NCBI GenBank assembly: GCA_947034895.1
Contig: OX344763.1
Location: forward strand, 44,267,025 to 44,331,024
Direction: 5' to 3'
Source of the DNA: Rhytidiadelphus loreus
Taxonomy: Eukaryota; Streptophyta; Bryopsida; Hypnales; Hylocomiaceae
DNA: 64,000 nt
In this document: piece after piece, positions 46,741 to 58,100 of the stretch
How the letters are laid out: the number at the start of each line of letters is the position of its first letter
How positions within the stretch are numbered: position 1 is the first letter of the stretch
Program-made: the position numbers and the translations under genes
Notes under the pieces: generated by a model
Database searches by the model: none
Told to the model about the DNA's origin: nothing
Seen by the model: only the letters and a program-made list of their open reading frames with translations

Positions 46741-48904
46741 CTAGGTAAATGCGTTTTTCTTTGGGGTAAATGCAGCCTGCATCACAAACCCTCTAAGGTA
46801 GTCGGTTCATAAACCGACCATCTAAGCACTGTAACTGAATTTTGGGCAGGTCAAACTGCTCAAAATATTTTTGAATAAATTTTCCTTGAAAGAGAAGAAG
46901 AATTGGCATCTAACCCAAGTTGTTTCATATTTTTTGGATCATTTTTGAATTAGTTATGAATTTTCAAACGAGATGTGTTGTAGGTCCCTATTTGTGATCC
47001 TAGGTCTTTCATAAAGTGTTCACTGCGACTTCTAAACAGAAATGGGAAAAGAAAGGAAACTGATTGGCTCTTGCAATAATAAATAGTATTTTTCTTGATT
47101 CATTTAATGACAATGAAGGTCAATTCAAGAACCACCTCCAGCCCATTCCAGTAACATTTATAGGGGCGGTTCTAAATGCCCGAACGGAGTTCGAGCCTCC
47201 TACCTTATCCAAATTTTGGCAAATCTTGGCCACCAGTTAGTGCCTACACGGCCCCCATTTTGGTATGAATTAGTCACTAGGCTCGGTCCGTCCATCCATT
47301 TGTCCCAAGGGACGTAAGCTTCACTTTCAATAGTCTAGTCTTCTCCGCCACCTTGTGGGAGTCCTAGCCCATCTTCATGCCAAAGCCACACCTACTTAGT
47401 TTATTAAACATAAGTTATCGGCAACCCTGGCTCTTGTTCAACGATTACCATAGGTGAAGGGCAGGGTCCACACTTTAATGCCAAATGTTTAATTAAAGTT
47501 CCCAAAGTAGGGTCCGCACTTCAAAATTTAAATTTTTGAAATTCGACATTATATTTAAGTAAATCCAAAATATTCGTCACCAATTTCAAATTAAAGTCAC
47601 TCACTAGGATGCGAGGGAAGTTGAGGAAGACAAGATCTTTATGCAAATTGGATGGTAGGAGTTAAAGCAATCCATGTGGAATATATTAATGGTTAGGATT
47701 AGTAAGAGCTTAATCTTTAAATTATTCCATATCCTTTAAGGATTCATAAGGAACAATGGATTTTATTATAAAAACAACCTCTCCACCCACCACCCTCACT
47801 ATGTATCAATGTAGAATTATCTTTACTTTGTCATCAAAAATTTACATGATGGTACATGGGCTTTGAATATTTTGACTTATATTGAAAATTTTCTTTTTTT
47901 ACAAAAACTTGCTCATTTAATTTTTGCCAAATTTGGCAATTATTTTCTTTTAATTTATTTATTTTTTGGCACTCTTATAAATAATTGTTTTCCACCAACC
48001 TTGCCCTTCACGTACGGTATTGAATCTCTGAGATCTTTAGCTCTGTCTCCAAAAGGGAATGGAAGATGGTTGAGGAGTAGAAACTACTCACACTATTTTC
48101 AATCACCCTACATCATGTGACAATAGGCCTACGCACATGAAGCTAACACAACCCATGCGGTTTTGGATACCAAGGCTTAGAATTGCAGGTTTGCTCCCTC
48201 TTGCCCTCATAGTGCAAGGCGGACAAAAACTCAAACCTGAATCCTCATGGTTTGGTTATTACATATTTTACTTGCTAATGTGAAAGATGTAACACCAAAC
48301 TTCCTCTTCTCTTTCCTTCAACATAGAGTCTCCTCTGGCATAGACTACAACAGAGTTTATTTCAAAGAAGGGCTTTATTTCACCCCAACTAGTTGCCAAA
48401 GGGCCAAAGAAAGTGCCTCCAATGATTTCCACGAAACTACAAAGCAATTGAGGTGGAGGCCAATCTAACCACATTCAAAGTTTGATCTAGCCCTCATCAA
48501 AGAAAATCACGTGTGTAGGCCTAGTTAAAGTAATAAGAAAGAGTTATGAAAATATTACAGATCATGACCTTACTTGCAAGGGTTTAGCATGTCTCTGGCT
48601 TTACTCTTCACTAGGATGGGTTGGGTTGGTGGCTACTTGCATACATTGACAAACTTGTGGTTGAGTTAAAATTGGATTGCCAATTTGAAGAGTTTGATTC
48701 ATATGCAATTCAATTACAAGCTCTTGGGCTACCTATTAGTTTTTTCACTTGTGTAGTTGAACCACCACTCTTGTCTTCCTCATCTTTATTGCAATCTTTA
48801 GTCTCAACTTCTATATATGTCACAATGCAATTCAAGCTCCTTTTTACACTAGATCACTTGAACATCTAACAGACTTCAATTTTTTCAACCTCCTTCAATG
48901 TAAC
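46741..48904. other. AT-rich spacer, no gene seen
   Basis: About 2.1 kb without a supported gene or element. The patch at 47150-47440 is more GC-balanced and could be an old insertion. ORFs at 47863-48120 and 48621-48869 have no recognisable motifs. Confidence 0.4.
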
Positions 48905-49915
48905 TACACCTGAAAACATTTAAATAATTCCTTCCAAAGTCCCATTGTCCCCTTGAGGAACAAAATGGATTTTAGATAGGCTCTTATGGTCTCAATTTTT
49001 GATGCAATTTTTTGAAACTTCTTGTTCAAATAGAAAAAATACATTTGCATTGCAAGAATATAATTTTTATTTCAATTGGTTTCCAAGAGCAAAAGTTATA
49101 CTATCCTAAGCCCAAATTTTATCCCCAAATACAAAAGAAATACACAAAATTTAAAATAACTTCTTTTTTAAATTGTTTCTTAATGATTGTATGATTGTCT
49201 ATATGGAAATCTATGGCTCATTTTATTTGGACTAGTGAAGGTTATGGAATTTCTTGATTTGTGGGTAATCATACTAGCTTCTTGAAAAAATAACATATTG
49301 AAGTCAATTTCCACAATTTTCCAAGAAAAAACTCCACAAGATTTAGTATACTACTTCTTCTATTTTAAATGAACAAAATAGTGTCAATTTCCTTTCTAAA
49401 ATACAAAGAAAACATTGGTTTTGTTGTCAAAAAGAGGGAGTACCATACTTGCTAGAACATTCTCACCATTGGGATTATTGTTTTTCAATTTTATCTTAAA
49501 GCTATTAACAATTTAGATTTTCCTTCAATCTCATACCTATCTATCTAACATTTTTTAAAGAATGAAAATCAAGTATGTGTTTTAAAAATTTTTAATCCAA
49601 ACTTTCAACTTAATTCTTCAACATAATAAATTTTGAACTCAAAATCTATACTATAAATTTTAAACTATCAAGGATCAAAGTCTTATAAATCAATCATACA
49701 AGGTGCCAAAAAAATGTTTTCTTCATCTTAAATGCAAATATCTTGCAATCTACATGGTCAAAGTTTTTATAAAATTCTTTTATGCATTGTTATAATAGTC
49801 TAGTGCATGATTCTCTATTCAAATATTGAAAAAAAAGAAAATTAAGTTTCTTGCTCTATACAATAGAAGTGATAGTTTTGAATGTTTCTTTTATAAAAAA
49901 AAAGACGTAGGACTT
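48905..49915. repeat. 906-bp-type TIR element, diverged full-length copy
   Basis: This stretch follows the element at 52152-53057 along most of its length, with CCCATTGTCCCCTTGAGG, TTTTTGAAA, GGAATATAAT-like, ACTTGCTAGAACA.TCTCACC, TAGATTTTCCTTC.ATCTCATA and ATATCTTGCAATCT. The ends are too decayed to define a TIR. Confidence 0.6.
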
Positions 49916-49963
49916 CATGAATTATTAAGCATTTGAGCATGATTCATATTTTTAATTGCCTTC

Positions 49964-50228
49964 CGTTAGATGTGTTTTGGCCTGCCTAGAGGCCCGTTCT
50001 AAGCTGGTTACCGTTGCTAGGAACCACACAATGTTGTTTGAAAATAATAATAATTAAAATTTTAAAATTTTAAAAAGTATTTAAAAAAAGTATTTAAATA
50101 GTATTTAATTATTATTTATTGATGTGGCAATCTCTTGACTATGTTAATAGATTGTGTGGCGGAGATTTTACAGTTTGGGAACATAGGGAAACTTGCAACC
50201 TTGTACAATAGTTGAACCTCATTTAATG
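49964..50228. mobile_element. 265-bp TIR element (MITE family A), reverse orientation
   Basis: The left end CGTTAGATGTGTTTTGGCC and the right end (reverse complement CATTAAATGAGG) are decayed family-A ends. Read in reverse complement it shows GGTTGCAAGTTTCCC and the GATTGCCACATC hairpin arm, the same order as the element at 32714-32992. Confidence 0.65.
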
Positions 50229-50463
50229 GTATTTGTTAGGTCTTGTTTGCAATTTTTAAAATTTAACTCTTTTAGTGTATACTTTTAGAAGACTTTGTAA
50301 ATACTATACATTATAAATTTTTGAAGTACCAATTTGTCTATCCAAATTCAATCCTAGGATATATTGTTTACACAGATGTACATTTTACGAGACATTTTAG
50401 ATACATATTTGTGTGGGTCAGTTGTATAATTAGATTACAATTAGACATATTTACTTTATATTT

Positions 50464-50816
50464 GACCTCTGCTACGTACAAGAATCCAATATGTTATGAT
50501 CACTACAACATTTCACTATCAAGCCAAAATATGTTGCTTTTATTCATGAATCCTCAAATTCTCTGAAATCATTTTCAATGATTGACATCTACTACGTACA
50601 AGAATCCAACAAATCATGATTACTACAACATTTCATTATCAAGCCAAAATATGTTGCCCTTATTCATGAATCCTCAAATTCTCTGAAATCCATTTCAATG
50701 ATTGACATCTGGTACATGCAAGAATCCAACACATCATGATTACTACAACATTTCACTATCAAGCCAAAATATGTCGCCCTTGTTCCTTAGATTCTGTGGA
50801 ATCCATTTCAATGATT
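50464..50816. repeat. Three tandem copies of a 120-bp unit
   Basis: Copies begin at 50464, 50584 and 50704 with GACATCT-type starts. Each contains CAAGAATCCAA, ACTACAACATTTCA, TATCAAGCCAAAATATG and TTTCAATGATT. The copies are about 90% alike by eye; the third is about 113 bp and slightly shorter. Confidence 0.9.
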
Positions 50817-50984
50817 GACAATTGCAACTACCAAGTGCTTTCTAGGTGATGCAGTTTTTATCCATCTAAATTTTCTTTAATTCTTTTGCTAGTTAAAAAA
50901 TAATTGAATAGTGATTATCTTCAAATTAAAATGTTTTTTACTAGTATTTTATTAGAGCTCCATTTCTTCTCCATACTACAAATG

Positions 50985-51060
50985 ACAATATTGAAGATTT
51001 ACAAATGACAATATTGAAGATTTTGGAAAAGATTTTGGAATTTTGGAAAGTTGAAATTTC
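50985..51060. repeat. Short tandem duplications
   Basis: ACAAATGACAATATTGAAGA occurs twice in succession, followed by repeated GATTTTGGAA pieces. Confidence 0.75.
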
Positions 51061-51797
51061 AACATCTTAAACTAAACTATTGAAAGCTATGAATTTGTAA
51101 ATTGTAAACTTTGAAACTTTTTGTTAGCTAAATCTAAAATTTTAAACTATTAAAATTAATATTTTCTAAGTTTTATATTTAAATATTTATAATTTACAAA
51201 ATCATCACACCATCATAAGTCTTACACTCTCTTCTTGGTGAAAAAATTCAAGTTCTTTAAATTTATATAAATTAGTCTCTAGTTTTTAAATTTTTAAATT
51301 ACTTTTGATCATTTTGAATATTTTAGATTTCTAAAAAATAAATAAATATTCAAATATATTAAAAATACTTTGTTAGTTTTTAAATTTTTTATAATTTTCT
51401 AATGTTTCAAATTATCAATATATTTGTAAAAAACTTTACCTCCAAAAAACCCTCCAACTCTCATTGGTTGTTTTTATAAACCTATGGCACCTTTATGACA
51501 AGCTTTATGATGTATGTGACTATTCAAAGGCAAAAGTGTCTCCAAAAAGTCCCTTACATTTGTCAATATAGAAAAAAAGGATCCTAATAGTCATCACTAG
51601 AATAAAAAATATATAAAAAAGTATGTCAACTAAGTGCCTCATAATCCTTTAGCAAGTTCAAATAGATTTTTCACATTTAATAATATTTCAAGCTTATTAA
51701 AAGAATTTAGCTACTATTAATTACAAAGTATAATTTGGAAAACACTTATGCAAAGGGAATCCTTTTCAATATAATTGCATAGTTCTAAACAATGATC
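51061..51797. other. AT-rich spacer, no gene seen
   Basis: Highly AT-rich, dominated by T/A runs. There are no ORFs of note and no recognisable element. Confidence 0.5.
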
Positions 51798-52033
51798 TTT
51801 AACTCATAAATGACACTTCAACCATTTTTCGCCCAATGGATGACAAAAAATCCTTCTATATGTGGGACAAAAGTGCAACTATGCATCCTCCAAATTTTGT
51901 GTGAAAAGGGGAGGTCTTCTATAGTGGTTTAACTTCCAATGAGTACTTTTGGATTTTTTAAAACCAATATTTACACATGCAATACCAAAATGGATAATTT
52001 TCATGGTCACAGGTTCATCTTTTAAGGGTTAAA
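51798..52033. mobile_element. 232-bp-type TIR element, copy 2
   Basis: Same orientation and internal order as 39816-40047. The right end TTTAAGGGTTAAA is intact and the left end has drifted (TTTAACTCATAAA). Confidence 0.7.
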
Positions 52034-52151
52034 TTGGCTAAATGTTGTAGTGAATCTACCCAAAAAATTGTGAATTAATTTGTTTGTCTGCAAAGGTTCC
52101 TTGAAATGTTTTTTAGCCAAGATGTATATGTTGCTTTGGGGAAATGGATAG

Positions 52152-53057
52152 ATTTAACCTCTAAAGGACCATTGTCCCTTTGGGAGACAGATGCGTTTTC
52201 AGGCAAGTACCTACAGGTTGAAATTTTCTCCTAATTTTTTGAAATTTTTTTTGGAGGTAGAAAAGCTGATCAGCTTTGTGGGAATATAATTTTTTTTCAC
52301 AATTGGTGCCTGGGAACAATAGTTATGACCAGATAAGCTCAAACGAGGGGACGGCGGGCAGCCCGGGCAGCCAAAAAAAATTTGAATTCAAAATTTGAAT
52401 TTTTATCTGGAAAGCTTTGATTCATTTCATTTGGATATGTTATGAGAAAGTTATGGACATTCTTGTTTTTCGGGTAGTTAGAGCATCTTCTTGAACAAAA
52501 TAACTTGTAGGATTCATTTCTGAATGCAATTTTTCAAATTTTTCAAATTTTTTTTTGCATGGTCTGATTTACTTGCTAGAACAATCTCACCATTGGGATT
52601 AGTGCATTTTAATTCTATCTAAAATATATGAATATTTTAGATTTTCCTTCTATCTCATATCTACTTCTACTTAACAATTTTTTTAAGAATGATAATTAAG
52701 TTTTTTTGAATTTTTGAATTTTACCTAGACTCTCAACTCAATTCTCCACTATAAGATTTTAAAGCTCAAAACTCTATAGTGCAAAAATTTTAAGTTAAAA
52801 ATGTTCAAAGTCAAAAAATCTAGTCCCGCAATGTGCTGAAAACTTGTTTTTCCCACTTTAAACGCAGATATCTTGCAATCTGAGTGGTCAAAAGTTCTGA
52901 AATTTTTTCCACACACTCTCATACTAGTTATGTGTAATATCCTATGGTTAGATATGAAGAAAAAACAATTTTAAATTTCTTTTACTCCTTGCTATAGATA
53001 TGACAGTTTTGAGTGTTTTCTAGCAGAAAAAAGGCCTTGGCCCTTTAGGGGTTAAAT
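52152..53057. mobile_element. 906-bp TIR element
   Basis: The left end ATTTAACCTCTAAAGGACC (52152-52170) pairs with the right end, whose reverse complement is ATTTAACCCCTAAAGGGCC (53039-53057): 19 bp with two mismatches. There is no ORF. Related sequence occurs at 48905-49915 and in part at 29610-30110. The TTTAACC(C/T)(T/C)TAAA ends resemble those of the 232-bp element, so the two may share a transposase. Confidence 0.75.
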
Positions 53058-53870
53058 TTTGGATGAGGGTTTGTAGCATTTGTAATGTCTCCATCTTAAC
53101 AACAACCATATAATGTATAATGTGTTTTTAATTTCAATATTTTTGTTGAAAGACTAGAGTTCAAGATGCTCATAATTTATCCAAAAAATCCAAGAAAAAT
53201 AAATTATCATTGTCAATATTATCAAAAAACTGCCAATTTCATGAAGGTCAATGTAATTTTTGGCAATTTTCATTTTTTCAATTCATGCTATCCCATGCTC
53301 TCAATTCCAAAAAAATATTCAAATATTGTGAGAACCGGCAACATCATTTGCATGTTTGTCAAAATGTTGTTCTTTTAAATTCTACAATTGTCAATTTTCT
53401 TTAATTTTTGTGTACAACAATTTGAAATGATGTATACCAACATGTCAAGGCACAAAAAAGAAATTTGGAGTTCTAAGAAAAAATGGCAAAAGATGAGGTA
53501 ATTCCAAATCATGTTATACAAAACTAAGTTTTTGACATGGCTAACTTTAAAATTGATTTTCTTTCAAATCACAACTAATTTTTTTCTTCAAACTTTCATA
53601 GATCTACTTTTGGACTTTGTCCAATGATGCTTGTGGTATGATAATTGTTTGAATGAAAACATTTCAAAGTTGTATCCAATTTCGTGTGTCATTGTAAGTG
53701 TATTTGATCTACATGTTAAAAAAAAGGAAAAGAAAGACTGATTCTTCATATTTATGCATTGAAAAACCAAGTGACAATATTTTCAAGCCCCATAAATTTA
53801 AAGTAGCCAGCCATCAATACCAACACCGACTATAAAAATCCTTGACATATTGTAAATATTAGCTACATTG
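53058..53870. other. AT-rich spacer, no gene seen
   Basis: No supported gene. Short ORFs at 53166-53404 and 53588-53770 are low-complexity. Confidence 0.45.
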
Positions 53871-53878
53871 AACAGGGG

Positions 53879-54440
53879 CTCGGGGGGGTCATTTAGAGTG
53901 TCCATTAGAAACCACGTGCAAACAAAACTTTGGACCCCTATATACTTTTTGAATTTTAAATAAAACAAAATTAAAAAATTATGAATAGATTTTCCTACTT
54001 TGAAAGTTTATGTTTTGAATTATTGATATTTTTATTTGTTAATAATAATTAGTTACAAATTTTTGAAGTAAAAAGATACACTGTAAACTGAAAAATAACT
54101 TTCACACCCCTATATTATATAAGAAAAAATTGTCTAAAAAATGAACAAAAGATTCCTAAAAACAACTCATTATTGAAAGCTCATTTTGAGTTGAATATTG
54201 ACTCAGTGGTCATCTAAATGTGTCCTCTATAATTATTTGAGTTGAAAAACATGCCATTTTAGTTCATTTTCAATCTCTTCTAGAAATCATTTCATATTTC
54301 ATTTGAGTTGGAAATTTTGGCAATAGAAAGCTATAGTCATTATTAAACAATGTTCAAAATTTTAGGTTGAAATTATAGTTTATTAGAAACCACTTGTTCG
54401 CATGTGGTTTGTTATAGTAGAACTAAGTGCACCCCTCGAG
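53879..54440. mobile_element. 561-bp TIR element, copy 2, with near-perfect 8-bp target duplication
   Basis: Nearly identical to 31128-31688 over its whole length, with a few substitutions and a small insertion. The ends are CTCGGGGGGGTCATTTAG and, reverse-complemented, CTCGAGGGGTGCACTTAG. The flanks AACAGGGG (53871-53878) and AACAAGGG (54441-54448) differ by one base, as expected for an older target duplication. It carries no ORF. Confidence 0.88.
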
Positions 54441-54448
54441 AACAAGGG

Positions 54449-55161
54449 TATTCAAGGGACCAAAAAAATTAAAGGGACTTGTTGTAGAAAACTCTAAATG
54501 TTTGAAACATGGTGTACAATCCCTGAACACTTCAGTAACTATTGACGTACTGCAAAGGTAGTTATTTATATAGTGTGTAATGTCAATTAATTTCGTATGG
54601 CCCCCTTGAAACCTTTTAAGAAATAGTAGAAGTTTTAAGAAATAATAGAATTTGAGTACCAATTAAATAAGGAGTTGTATAATTCCAATTCTACCACCGG
54701 CCATGGATGTTGCCAAATTTTCTACCCGAAGAAGTGGCCCCAAAAAATAGTAAAAAGTAAATAAGGAGTTGTATTATTCCAAATCTACCATGGCCCAAAG
54801 AAAATTTGCCGTCCCACGAAGGTCGGTAACGACTGACGGACCCCAAATGATCGCTGGACTGGGGTTTGGACTTCCATTCCGTCCGTCTGGAAGGCAGGGC
54901 AGCAGGGCAGGGGCAGGGCAGGGCCTTGAACTTTTGTGCCTGTCCACTGTGGCGTGTTTCTGTTGTTGTGCCCCTGCCCTGCCTTCCTTCGTAAGTGAAA
55001 GTGAAGTGAAGTGAGGCTGTCGTCGTCGCTCTGCCGCCTTGCCGCTGGCCTTCGTGCTCGCTCGTCTCTCTCGAACGTTTGTCCGCCTGTCGCTGCGTCC
55101 GTACCTGCTTGAGCTCAAGCTGCTCGACTCCTCTGCACCTCTGGTTCTTTCTGTCGTCGCC
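54449..55161 (+). promoter_or_regulatory. Upstream region and leader of LEO1
   Basis: AT-rich until about 54780, then GC-rich and CT-rich up to the LEO1 start codon (GCAGGGCAGGGGCAGGG near 54897, then TCGTCGTCGCTCTGCC). The leader probably lies in the last few hundred bases. Antisense ORFs at 54691-55329 are composition artefacts. Confidence 0.4.
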
Positions 55162-58100
55162 ATGGGTGAGGAAAAGCGTCATGAGATGATGGAGACTTTG
55201 TTTGGCGCCGAGTCGGAGGACTCCGATGACGAGCCCGAGCAGCCGCTCCGTCCTGCGCTTTCCGATCAAGCCTCGGATCGCTCGGTTGGTGCTCTCGGAC
55301 CCTCTCTCACTCATGCTCTTGGCCGTCACTCTGCAAGCGCAAGAACATGCACTTCTCCTTCGGCTGCAATGCTAGTTTCCCCTTTTCATAATTGTGTTCA
55401 TTACAGCAGCTGAACACGGGTCCTTCGTCGGCCACGCGGGGAGGGACCCGGAGGATGGCTTGCATTCCTGAAGGAAGGTTGCTGTGGGGAGGGGTCCGCG
55501 GGGTTAGGAAGAATTAGGGTTTCAAGGATTATTTCCTGTTTCGTAAGCGTTTTGTCTGTGTATACAGCACATCTTCATGGGATTTTCTAGTCTTCACAAG
55601 GGTGTTTTTGTTGAAGCTGGAAAGGTAAAGCATTGGCCTACACGAGCTGGTACTTTGCTGGTATACTGATAAGAGTTTCCAAAAGAAGCGTCACTGCCAG
55701 GTGTTTCTGGAAAATGGGGTTAATTCCACGATTGCATTGTTCAATTGACATCTTAGGCAATTCTTCGCATCATCTGAGAGCTGTAAGATGGTTGAATGGT
55801 TGGGCATATGCCTCATGATTCTGGCTGCTTTCCAAAATCTGCGTTTGACTATGTTCGATGGATAGAGATCAATTTTTTAATGTGAGTAACAGTGCAGCGT
55901 GTGAGGAATTGGTTCAATCATCCGGACGAAACTACTTCGTTGGATACTTAGGTGATTTGTCAAGTTAGCATGTGGGTTCAACCTCCTGCTGACGCATCTC
56001 ACCCTGTAGCTGAATGTGTTTGATGGAGACATATCTCGTCAATCTTCTCCTCTGCGCATCAATCTGAAAGTATAATATCCTGAAAATATGGACCTTGTTG
56101 GGTATTCATTCCATTCTGCAATAGTTCTAGGGTTATCTGATTTTCTTGAAGAAATTCTTTGAGGTATATATCCGAATGTTGCATTGCAGGACAAGGAAGG
56201 TAGTTACGAAGAAGTCGAAGGGGAAGATGGAGATGGTGACGCTGAAGTAGACGTCGAGGGAGAGGCTGAGAGTGAAGGAGAAAGAGCCGAAAGTGACGCA
56301 GAGCGCGGAGCAAGTGACGAAGAAGAAAGGGCTGATAGTGACAGAGAGAGTGAGGGGGGGAGGGAGGTCGAAGTCGAGAGTGAGGGAGAACGGGAAGAAG
56401 TTGAGGTCAGCGCCAGTGGCTCTGAGCGCTCACACCGAGCGCAACCTTTGGAGGAATATGAAGACGAGGAGATGCAGGAAGAGGCTAGGGGCCAAAGGTT
56501 GTTTCTTAATTTGCAAATATTCTGGCCTTTTTACGGAGTATGTGTCTTGCAGTTGATTTGTAATGTAAGCCCTTGCACGTCTCAAGAAATGTGCTTATTC
56601 TCTTTGCCTTCCGGCTGGTCTGACATTCGATTACGTGCTGGGCCTTGGTACCCTAATAGCAAGCTCTGTTACCTGTAATGGCTTGTGTTGACTAGGGATT
56701 ATCACCTGTTACAGTCTGACGGAGTTAGTGGAGCAGCAAAAGTGTTGACAAGTCTTGTGGTATGGTTTATATGGTGAACAGTGAAGGTGACGAAGATGAT
56801 CATGAAGATGACGAACCGAGAGAGAGGGTTGAGGTGGCTGAAGCGCGTGATGTGTTTGGTGAGTCAGATGAAGAAGAGGACCAAGATGCAGAGCATGAAC
56901 CAGAACCAGAAGCTGCAGAGCGTCGTAGCCCTGAGGAAAGTCTGCAGGGCAGTCCGGAGGTATAGCTTTTATTGTATTTCATCTATGCGTTGCCATGTAG
57001 CGGTGGTCAGTGCCAATTGTTCTAAAGTTTTTGAATATGGTTTGGATTGCATATCACGCTTATTGATCGACCTAGCCATTCATTAGTAAAAGTTACGTCT
57101 GGGCTTACTGGAAAATTGCTCTTAAACAGAGGGTTCGTTCGGATGACGAAGGAAGTGAAGGGGATGCAGCTCGGGCAGAAGAGATTGTTGGGGATGAAGA
57201 TCGGGACCGTTCGGATCGGTCTGAATCTGATGATGAGCGGCATATTGAGCAGAAACCTGAAAAACCTATGGGTCCTCCAATAGAGCTTCAGGTCCCGTTG
57301 CGTCCACCACCTGGCATGCCTGACCAGGTTAGTGGGTACTACTTTTTATACCCTAGATTGGGCTAGGATTGATGATTCAGCTTGTGGTTTTGTATGTCCA
57401 TGGTTATTGCAATATCTTTCACAGACCTTGACAAATGATCTCTGTTGCGTTGGAATTTGCAGCTGAATATTATTCGAATGTCCAACATCATGAATATCGA
57501 TATGAAGCCCTTCGATCCCACGACATATGAGGCAGAGGAGCCATTTACCACTGAGGTTGAGGGCAAGAAGCAACACATTAGGTTGGAGGAGAACGTTGTG
57601 CGTTGGCGTCCCGTTCATAATCGAGATGGACATACCTCTGTGAGTGTTTTTCTTAAACCCTCACCTCGTTTTTGTAGAAATTGCATGAGCTTATTAAAAC
57701 GCAACAGACGTTGACTCCTTGGGCGAATTCAGTTCTGGGAGACTCATTTTTTTGCTACGGTTATTGTGGTTGTGAAGTAGGGTTTCGTTTGTCCAATTGA
57801 ATTGCTTGTTGAAGACACCATGGCAGAGACTGTGTCGAAAGACCCTCAATTTTTTGTCCCTTGGTGGCCGTGCAATGCACGTTTCATCAGTTCATTGAAA
57901 AACTTCTATTGGAATCTATTTTTCTGAATATTTTGGCTGTCTTGAGCCAGGTTACATCAAAACAGTAGGTGTCGAAGATCAGCAAGTCTCTCTGTATTTT
58001 AGATGCTGCATGCTTTGTAATACGAAAATATGCTTCGCTCTTTAACTCATGTTCCAATGTGTTGACTTTTTAGGAAAAAAGAGACGATCTAATTTGGTGA

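Noticed and set aside
47160..47290. Possible tRNA, from a GTTCGAGCC-like B box near 47195
   Set aside because: No matching A box at the right distance and no cloverleaf could be drawn by eye.
54691..55329. 212-codon minus-strand ORF opposite the LEO1 leader
   Set aside because: Low-complexity composition mirrors the CT-rich leader; it overlaps the conserved start of LEO1 and has no domain.
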